Source: Chloroflexota bacterium (lineage in GTDB: Bacteria > Chloroflexota > Limnocylindria > Limnocylindrales > CSP1-4). Taken from it: a stretch of DNA of 5,351 nt. The stretch covers positions 1-5,351 of the forward strand of contig JACDBP010000152.1 of NCBI GenBank assembly GCA_013694835.1. Direction: 5' to 3'. A program made the translations under genes and the position numbers. Of the stretch, positions 1 to 4,274 are shown one piece after another. The notes under the pieces were generated by a model that was not told the origin of the DNA, did not search any database, and saw only the letters and a program-made list of their open reading frames with translations. Within the stretch, counting starts at the first letter, position 1. Each line of letters begins with the position of its first letter.

Positions 1-450
1 GTGGATGCTGATGCTGCCCTCGACGTCGCGCATCGAGATGTCACCGGAGACCGTGTGGTACTCCTGCGTGCCGCGGACCCCCTCGATGGACAGATCGGCG
101 CTCAGGCCGTGGAGTCGCAGGGAGGCGCCCCGCGGCAGCTCCACGTCCCACTCGACGGTGGTGCGACCGCCTCGGCTCATGACCTCTCCCAGCGCGTCGA
201 GGAAGCCGCCGACGCGGTTGCGCGCCTCCACTTCGAGCTCTCCGTGCCCTTTGCGGACCAGGATCGGCGAAGCCTCGGGCGGCATCTCGGTCGACTCCTG
301 ATGGTCATGGACCTCGTAGCTGCCGACGACCTTCGCGACCGAGCCGTCCACCGTCCGGACGCGGACGTCGCCGCTCACCGTGCGGAGGCTCAGCCGGCCT
401 GCTTCCCCGAGATCGTGGGTGATGGTTTCGGTGCGGCTGGAGCGCGCCAT
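1..450 (-). CDS. DUF4097-family beta-strand repeat protein (3' end outside window)
   Basis: Reading leftward from an ATG at 450, the frame stays open for 150 codons to the window edge, so the C-terminus is missing. The protein starts MARSSRTETI and consists of short alternating beta-strand units carrying the signature (T/L)(V/S)(S/A)(G/D)D(I/V/L): TVSGDVRVRTVDG near residue 29, LSADLSIEGVRG near 117, and TVSGDISMRDVEG near 132. This is typical of DUF4097 (putative adhesin / beta-solenoid) proteins, whose molecular function is unknown. No signal peptide or membrane segment is visible in the present part, so it may be cytoplasmic or attached through a later region. It begins 2 nt after the stop of the DUF2089 gene and has an ideal AAGGAG site 5 nt before the ATG, so co-transcription and translational coupling are likely. 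Family assignment is fairly secure; a role in envelope stress is only inferred from similar neighbourhoods. Confidence 0.8.
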   Translation of the reverse strand, partial: MARSSRTETITHDLGEAGRLSLRTVSGDVRVRTVDGSVAKVVGSYEVHDHQESTEMPPEASPILVRKGHGELEVEARNRVGGFLDALGEVMSRGGRTTVEWDVELPRGASLRLHGLSADLSIEGVRGTQEYHTVSGDISMRDVEGSISIH

Positions 451-452
451 GA

Positions 453-1001
453 CTACTCCTTCTCGGCGGGCGTAGCGCCCGCTCCCGCGGCCGCGGGGGG
501 GCCCCCGGGCGACGCATCGGTGGCGTCCGCCTGTCCGGTGGAGGAAGCGGACGGCGCCGAGGCTGCGGTCTCGACGACGGCTGGGGACGGTGGGCTGACG
601 GTGAGGCCGCGGAGCGCGGCAGCCGCGGCCTCGGCATCGATCTCGTGTCGCGCGAGCGCCTCCAGGATCCGGCGCCGCTCGTTCGCGATGGGGTTGTCGC
701 GCTCGGCTGAGAGGTCGTCCCCACCGCGTCCGTCGAGGGGGATCAGCCCGAGAGCCCGGACGAGCGTGTCGACGCGGCTGCGTACCGTCGGGTAGGAGAG
801 CCCCAGGTCCCGCTCCATCTCCTTGAGGTTGCCGCGGGAGCGGAGGAAGCTCTCCAGGACGCGCATCTGGTCGCGGCCCAGGCGGCCGAACCGCCCGACA
901 GAGAACTCGCCCTCCAGCGTCGTACCGCACTCGCGGCAATGGAGCCGAGTCACCGCGAGTTCGTGCTCACAGACGGGGCAGGTGGAGATGACGTCGCGCA
1001 C
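453..1001 (-). CDS. DUF2089 family protein: zinc ribbon plus HTH, putative transcriptional regulator
   Basis: 182 codons from a GTG at 1001. The N-terminus has a four-cysteine zinc ribbon, CPVC (residues 8-11) and CREC (22-25), followed by GTTLEGEF, the characteristic DUF2089 opening. Residues about 44-85 form a helix-turn-helix region (RGNLKEMERDLGLSYPTVRS and onward) expected to bind DNA. Residues about 108-132 (ILEALARHEIDAEAAAAAL) look like the short helical-pair, SHOCT-like motif often seen in DUF2089 and DUF4097 proteins. The last 50 residues are an Ala/Pro/Ser/Thr-rich, probably disordered tail. The GTG is chosen because a TAA codon sits directly before it in frame and the conserved ribbon starts within eight residues. 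No good Shine-Dalgarno precedes it, so translation may depend on coupling to the small ORF upstream. It probably regulates its own operon, including the adjoining DUF4097 gene; this is inference, as no ligand or target is evident. Confidence 0.88.
   Translation of the reverse strand: MRDVISTCPVCEHELAVTRLHCRECGTTLEGEFSVGRFGRLGRDQMRVLESFLRSRGNLKEMERDLGLSYPTVRSRVDTLVRALGLIPLDGRGGDDLSAERDNPIANERRRILEALARHEIDAEAAAAALRGLTVSPPSPAVVETAASAPSASSTGQADATDASPGGPPAAAGAGATPAEKE
456..461 (-). promoter_or_regulatory. Ribosome-binding site of the DUF4097 gene
   Basis: On the minus strand AAGGAG lies inside the last codons of the DUF2089 gene, with the 5-nt spacer TAGTC before the ATG at 450. It fixes the DUF4097 start and shows the two genes are tightly packed: the upstream stop codon TAG forms part of the spacer. 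Confidence 0.75.
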
Positions 1002-1157
1002 TTAGAGCGTCCAGGTCGGCTTGAAGCAGCCCGTGAGCGCCTTCGCGTGCGGCGGCGCCTCATGGCGCGTCGCGCTGATCCGGTGCTGAGCACGGCCGCT
1101 CCTTGAGGATGTCGAGCTGGTGTGCCGGCCCAGCCGGCGAAGGCCCGGGAAGTTCAT
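1002..1157 (-). CDS. Candidate 51-aa small ORF directly upstream of, and in frame with, the DUF2089 gene
   Basis: An ATG at 1157 has GGAG six nt upstream (1164-1167) and lies just downstream of the AT-rich promoter island. The frame runs 51 codons to a TAA at 1002-1004, and the next codon is the GTG start of the DUF2089 gene, in the same frame. The peptide begins MNFPGLRRLGRH and ends LTGCFKPTWTL; it is rich in Arg, Ser, Thr and His and resembles no family I know. I count 45 of 51 third positions as G/C, which fits coding sequence, but first positions are poorer in G/C than second, which does not. It could be a leader peptide coupling translation to the regulator, a former N-terminal extension cut off by a nonsense codon, or simply untranslated leader. 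A competing frame with a GTG at 1093 and AAGGAG before it is Arg-rich and less likely. Confidence 0.35.
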   Translation of the reverse strand: MNFPGLRRLGRHTSSTSSRSGRAQHRISATRHEAPPHAKALTGCFKPTWTL

Positions 1158-1198
1158 GGTTCGCTCCGGTTGCATGTTATGTTGAGTGACTAAGGCTT

Positions 1199-1227
1199 AC
1201 AGTGCAGCAGGATCTTCGGAATGTCAA
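1199..1227 (-). promoter_or_regulatory. Candidate promoter of the DUF2089-DUF4097 operon
   Basis: The minus strand carries a perfect -35 hexamer TTGACA (1227-1222). Seventeen nt later comes CACTGT (1204-1199), a weak -10 that keeps the conserved A at position 2 and T at position 6. The predicted transcript start near 1192 leaves a leader of about 35 nt before the ATG at 1157. The surrounding 1201-1260 is only 25/60 G+C, far below the flanking genes. The -35 is convincing; the -10 choice is uncertain, and TATACT at 1232-1227 is an alternative -10 without a good -35. Confidence 0.5.
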
Positions 1228-1246
1228 GTATAACTTTCATATTCCG
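1217..1246. promoter_or_regulatory. 30-bp imperfect palindrome over the -35 box: candidate operator
   Basis: The ends CGGAAT and ATTCCG are exact inverted copies, and internal pairs also match, giving 10 of 15 complementary pairs overall. The site covers the TTGACA -35 element of the operon promoter. A dyad of this size over a -35 box is a typical repressor footprint. The most economical candidate regulator is the DUF2089 HTH protein encoded downstream (autoregulation), but nothing in the sequence proves that. Confidence 0.4.
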
Positions 1247-1260
1247 CATATCGCCTAGAA

Positions 1261-1384
1261 CGAGTGGGGGACTGTCGTGGGTGACCCGTTGGTGAGCGAT
1301 ACGCGGGCATGAGCGCACTCAGCGGAACGATCGCCGCACTCCGGGCCATCGGCGGCGCCGCCAGCAGGCTCGCCGCGTCAGTGC
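1261..1384. other. Short intergenic stretch after the DtxR-family gene
   Basis: No gene is supported here. It contains a perfect 12-bp palindrome GGCGGCGCCGCC at 1351-1362 and two direct copies of CGCACTC at 1314-1320 and 1335-1341. Neither forms a hairpin followed by a T-run, so I do not call a terminator for the regulator gene ending at 1385. Confidence 0.4.
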
Positions 1385-2155
1385 CTACGAGTCCGGGTCG
1401 AGGACCCCGGCGATGCCCAGACGGCGGATGGCCTCGGGGACCTGGTGGAAAAGGGACGGATCGGCTTCTCCGGGGAGCACCCGGATGAGCGCCGCCGGTC
1501 GCAGACCCATCGTGCCCCGGCCGCGCGGACCCTCGATGGTCAGCGAGTCGCGACCCGAGGACACCTCCACGACGCGCGCGCGGGCTCCTGGCACCAGGCC
1601 AGCCTTTTCGAGGTAGACGAGCAGCTCGGCGTCCTCCTCGGCCTCCTCGGTGATGCGGAAGATCGTCACCTCGCTGCCGGGCTCGGCGTCGGCGAGCGCG
1701 ATCCCCTTGGGTCGCGTACGCGCCGCGGTCGCGTTGATGGGATTGCCGTGCGGGCAGGTCTGCGGATCGCCGAGCAGCGCCGCGATGCGCTCTTCCACCC
1801 GCGGCGAGATCGCCCCCTGGAGCCGCATCGCCTCGTCATCCGACTCGGCCCAGCTGAGGCCCACGACCCGCGTCAGCAACCACTCCAGCAGCGAGTGTCG
1901 GCGGAAGATCGTGTCCGCCGCGGCCTGCCCTGCGGGCGTCAGCGACAACTCGCGACCCGCCGACGCGGCCACCAGCCCCTCGGCGATGAGCCGGGCCACC
2001 ACCTGCGAGGCCGCCTGGGCGCTCACCCCCATCCGCCGCGCGAGCGACGATGTCTTGGGCCTTGCGTCCGCCCCAGCCATCGAGCGCAAGGTCAGCAGGT
2101 ACCCCTGGGCCGCCTCCGAGAGCACGGGCCCCTCGTCGTCATGGCGTCGGTGCAT
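1385..2155 (-). CDS. DtxR/MntR-family metal-dependent regulator with divergent metal site
   Basis: 256 aa from an ATG at 2155. Residues about 12-78 form the winged helix (recognition helix around GVSAQAASQVVARL, 43-56). Residues 80-140 form the dimerisation/metal domain ending in the family hallmark DPQTCPHGNPI. Residues about 158-228 are the C-terminal FeoA/SH3-like domain. The family represses metal uptake genes when loaded with Fe(II) or Mn(II). Compared from memory with C. diphtheriae DtxR, ancillary ligands His79 and Glu83 are kept (H87, E91), His98 is Asp (D106), and the four primary ligands Met10, Cys102, Glu105, His106 are replaced by G18, M110, Q113, G114. It diverges from the iron permease gene with a candidate operator between them, so it probably controls iron uptake. 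The frame is open up to a GTG at 2275, but those 40 extra residues look non-conserved. The ATG has GAGG only 2 nt upstream, so the exact start is uncertain; a GTG at 2125 is possible. Confidence 0.88.
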   Translation of the reverse strand: MHRRHDDEGPVLSEAAQGYLLTLRSMAGADARPKTSSLARRMGVSAQAASQVVARLIAEGLVAASAGRELSLTPAGQAAADTIFRRHSLLEWLLTRVVGLSWAESDDEAMRLQGAISPRVEERIAALLGDPQTCPHGNPINATAARTRPKGIALADAEPGSEVTIFRITEEAEEDAELLVYLEKAGLVPGARARVVEVSSGRDSLTIEGPRGRGTMGLRPAALIRVLPGEADPSLFHQVPEAIRRLGIAGVLDPDS

Positions 2156-2204
2156 CGCCTCGCATGGTAGTCGCGGAGCTCCCTGCCCATGGGCCGCGGC
2201 CGCT

Positions 2205-2250
2205 GACTCAAGCCGCCTTGCGCGATGGAGACAAGGCCCCTTGCACCATC
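2205..2250. promoter_or_regulatory. Tandem inverted-repeat operator between the regulator and permease genes
   Basis: Two related dyads lie in tandem: CAAGCCGCCTTG (2209-2220) and CAAGGCCCCTTG (2232-2243), both CAAG-N4-CTTG, spaced 23 bp apart. In the wider alignment 2205-2226 against 2228-2249, 16 of 22 bases are identical. The second copy has further outer arms GATGG (2224-2228) and CCATC (2246-2250), and it overlaps the -35 box TTGCAC of the permease promoter. Two half-turn-phased copies over a promoter fit two regulator dimers on DNA, as known for DtxR/IdeR/MntR proteins, although the sequence is not the classical TTAGG...CCTAA iron box. Binding by the adjacent regulator is inferred from position. 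Confidence 0.55.
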
Positions 2251-2269
2251 TCCTCGACTCGGCTAGGAT
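2241..2269 (+). promoter_or_regulatory. Sigma70-type promoter of the FTR1 permease gene
   Basis: TTGCAC (2241-2246) and TAGGAT (2264-2269) are separated by exactly 17 nt, matching five of six -35 positions and four of six -10 positions, including the conserved T1, A2 and T6. The predicted transcript start near 2276 gives a leader of about 45 nt to the TTG start at 2321. The -35 box lies inside the second copy of the tandem inverted repeat, so repressor binding there should block the promoter. Confidence 0.6.
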
Positions 2270-2307
2270 GCGCACGAAATCTGATGCCCGGGCTCAGGTT
2301 TGAGAAC

Positions 2308-2313
2308 GAGGAG
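2308..2313 (+). promoter_or_regulatory. Ribosome-binding site deciding the TTG start of the permease gene
   Basis: GAGGAG is followed by 7 nt (TCGCGAC) and a TTG at 2321. The alternative upstream TTG at 2300 has no comparable site, so this element places the start at 2321. Confidence 0.7.
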
Positions 2314-2320
2314 TCGCGAC

Positions 2321-3205
2321 TTGGACTTCGGAGCACTCACCACCGGCCTGTTGACCGGCCTGCGCGAGGGCGTGGAGGCGGCGCTCATCGTCGCCATCGT
2401 CCTGGCCTATCTGGCGAAGACCGGCAACCGACGCCATTTCTCCAAGATCTGGATGGGAGCCGGCCTCGCGATCGCGGCCAGCATCGCCATCGGCCTGCTG
2501 ATCTTCGTGACGGTGGGCACGTTCCAGGAGCCGTACGAGCAGCTGTTCGAGGGCGTGGCGATGCTGTTCGCGGCCATCGTCGTCACCTGGATGCTGTTCT
2601 GGATGCGACGCCAGGCCCGCAGCGTGAAGGGCGACCTGCAGGCCCGCGTGGACCGCGTGCTGACGGAGGGCAGCCTCTGGGGCCTGGCGGCGCTCGCGTT
2701 CACCGCCGTGATCCGCGAAGGCATCGAGACGTCGCTCTTCCTGACGACGCAGGCACAGGCCGCCGCTCAGAACAGCCAGGCGGGTGCCGGGAGCGTCCTC
2801 GTCGGCGCGGTCATCGGCCTCGCCATCGCAGTCGGCCTGGGCGTCGTGTTCTACCAGGGAACGAGGCGCATCAACATCGCCTCGTTCTTCCGCTGGACTG
2901 GCATCGCCCTCATCTTCATCGCCGCCGGGCTGCTCAGCCACGCCGTCCACGAGTTCGTCGAGATCGGCTGGATCGGGATCGCCACGCAGACGGCGTACGA
3001 CATCAGCGCGGTCATGCCGGACAACCAGGGGATCGGCCAGTTCCTGCGGGCGATCTTCGGCTACAGCGACTCGCCCGAGATCATCACGCTCGCGGTGCAC
3101 ATCGTTTACGTCGTCGTGGTGCTGGTGCTCTACCTCCGGCCGGTGGCCCCGACCACCTCCACCGCGGGCGAGCGTCCGACGACCCAGACGGTGACGGGCG
3201 CGTGA
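2321..3205 (+). CDS. efeU: FTR1/EfeU-family iron permease
   Basis: 294 aa, the usual length for bacterial FTR1/EfeU proteins, with about seven hydrophobic membrane helices. Both REGxE motifs needed for iron passage are intact: REGVE at residues 15-19 in the first helix and REGIE at 132-136 in the fourth. Other family landmarks are FEG (76-78), TWMLFWMRR (89-97), FFRWTG (189-194), AAGLLSHAVHEF (201-212) and the IFGY segment near 245. The protein should import iron across the cytoplasmic membrane. In EfeUOB systems this requires the periplasmic partner EfeO and the peroxidase EfeB, and neither is next to it here, so partners may be encoded elsewhere or the permease may work differently. The start is a TTG with a strong GAGGAG site 7 nt upstream. 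Transcription probably starts near 2276 under the tandem operator, pointing to control by the divergent DtxR-type gene. The C-terminal 20 residues are a Thr-rich tail. Confidence 0.93.
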   Translation: MDFGALTTGLLTGLREGVEAALIVAIVLAYLAKTGNRRHFSKIWMGAGLAIAASIAIGLLIFVTVGTFQEPYEQLFEGVAMLFAAIVVTWMLFWMRRQARSVKGDLQARVDRVLTEGSLWGLAALAFTAVIREGIETSLFLTTQAQAAAQNSQAGAGSVLVGAVIGLAIAVGLGVVFYQGTRRINIASFFRWTGIALIFIAAGLLSHAVHEFVEIGWIGIATQTAYDISAVMPDNQGIGQFLRAIFGYSDSPEIITLAVHIVYVVVVLVLYLRPVAPTTSTAGERPTTQTVTGA

Positions 3206-3268
3206 TTTCGGCCCCGTACACTCTCCGGGTCCAGGCGCCGCCCGCGCCACCGCGACACCGGAGGGTGC

Positions 3269-4258
3269 GTGAGGAAGCTCGTCGAGTGCGTCCCGAACTT
3301 CAGCGAGGGGCGCCGGGCCAAGGTCATCGACCGCCTGGAGAAGGCGATCGGGAACATCCCGTCGGTCTATCTGTTGGACCGGACCTCCGATGTCGATCAC
3401 AACCGGAGCGTCATCACTTTCGCGGGTGCCGCTCGTGAGGTGACGGAGGCGATGGAAGCGGCCACCGCCGTCGCCGTCGAGCACATCGACCTTCGAGTCC
3501 ACCGGGGTCAGCACCCGCGAATGGGCGCGGTGGACGTGATCCCGTTCGTGCCGCTGGGTGAGACGACGATGCTCGAGTGCGTCGAGCTCGCGCGGTCATT
3601 CGGGGCTCGATTGGCGGAACGGTTCTCGTTGCCGGTCTACCTCTACGGCAAGGCTGCGACGCGCGCCGACCGGACCGTGCTCTCGGACATCCGCAAGCCC
3701 CAGTTCGAGGGCCTGCGCGAGTCGATGGCCGAGCCGGGGCGCACGCCCGACTACGGCCCACCGCGGGTCCACCCGTCGGCCGGTGCGGTTGCCGTCGGCG
3801 CGCGGCCGTTCCTCATCGCGTACAACGTCAACCTCGAGTCCGACGACCTCGAGCTCGCCAAGCGCATCGCCCAGCGGGTTCGCGAGCGATCGGGAGGGCT
3901 GCCCCGCGTCCAGGCCCTCGGCCTGGCGATGGAGGACCTGGGTATCGCGCAGGTCTCGATGAACCTGCTCGATCACACGGTCACCCCGATGTGGCGTGTC
4001 TGGGAAGAAGTGAGCGGCCTCGCCGAGGCCGAGGGAGTCCGGGTCCGCGAGTCCGAGCTGATCGGGATGGCGCCGGTCGCGGCGCTCAACGACGTCGCCG
4101 ACCATGCCGCGGTGCCGCGCCACCTTCCCGTCGAGGCACGGATCGGGAAGGCGGCGCAGACACTGCGCATCCGAGGTTTCCGAGTCGAACAGGTCCTGGA
4201 GCTCCAGCTTGCGGCAGTGTCGCGCGGCGGCGGCGGCCCGACTGCGGCGGGAGGATGA
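3269..4258 (+). CDS. ftcD: Glutamate formimidoyltransferase (FtcD, transferase domain only)
   Basis: 329 aa from a GTG. It transfers the formimino group of N-formimino-L-glutamate to tetrahydrofolate, releasing glutamate and 5-formimino-THF (EC 2.1.2.5), the last step of one histidine degradation route, in the cytoplasm. The opening KLVECVPNFSEGR is the family signature. DRTSDVDHNRSVITF (37-51) follows, then HRGQHPRMGAVDVIPF (78-93), whose H82 matches the catalytic His82 of mammalian FTCD. YLYGKAATR and RPFLIAYNVNL lie further on. The cyclodeaminase domain of the bifunctional animal enzyme is absent, so a separate cyclodeaminase would be needed to process formimino-THF. The start is supported by GGAGGG at 3260-3265, although the spacing is short (3 nt). 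The gene follows the permease by 63 nt without a terminator. A TACACT at 3217-3222 could be a weak -10, but no good -35 accompanies it. The C-terminus ends in a Gly-rich tail. Confidence 0.95.
   Translation: MRKLVECVPNFSEGRRAKVIDRLEKAIGNIPSVYLLDRTSDVDHNRSVITFAGAAREVTEAMEAATAVAVEHIDLRVHRGQHPRMGAVDVIPFVPLGETTMLECVELARSFGARLAERFSLPVYLYGKAATRADRTVLSDIRKPQFEGLRESMAEPGRTPDYGPPRVHPSAGAVAVGARPFLIAYNVNLESDDLELAKRIAQRVRERSGGLPRVQALGLAMEDLGIAQVSMNLLDHTVTPMWRVWEEVSGLAEAEGVRVRESELIGMAPVAALNDVADHAAVPRHLPVEARIGKAAQTLRIRGFRVEQVLELQLAAVSRGGGGPTAAGG
4249..4254 (+). promoter_or_regulatory. Ribosome-binding site before hutI with unusual start geometry
   Basis: GGGAGG lies in the last codons of ftcD. Eight nt downstream, in the hutI frame, is CTG (4263). 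The two ATGs at 4255 and 4258 are out of frame and lead only to Met-Met-Arg-stop. The first standard in-frame start, GTG at 4275, is 20 nt away, farther than normal for this element. Confidence 0.55.
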
Positions 4259-4274
4259 TGCGCTGACCGACTCG

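Noticed and set aside
950..1093. Minus-strand GTG frame with AAGGAG upstream, out of frame with the DUF2089 gene
   Set aside because: The product is almost all Arg/Ser/Pro and it runs into the regulator gene out of frame; the ribosome-binding-like site is probably coincidental.
1188..1206. Possible classical iron box around AAGGCTTAC
   Set aside because: Seven of nine central bases resemble an IdeR/DtxR box, but over the full 19-bp consensus only about nine match and the outer arms do not pair.
1351..1362. GGCGGCGCCGCC palindrome as a terminator for the regulator gene
   Set aside because: The stem would be only about four pairs with a loop and has no T-run; such palindromes are common in high-GC DNA.
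1309..1488. Plus-strand ATG frame of about 59 codons beginning in the gap after the DtxR-type gene
   Set aside because: Mostly antisense to the regulator gene, poor ribosome-binding site, Gly/Arg/Pro-rich translation.
2050..3438. Long plus-strand frame (about 462 codons) crossing the regulator, the intergenic region and the permease
   Set aside because: It overlaps two well-identified genes and the promoter region, and its product is Arg/Pro-rich low-complexity sequence.
2294..3514. Long open frame on the minus strand (about 406 codons) opposite the permease and ftcD
   Set aside because: The opposite strand encodes a clear FTR1 protein with intact motifs; the minus translation is Asp/Arg/His-rich without any recognisable domain, as expected for a high-GC antisense shadow.
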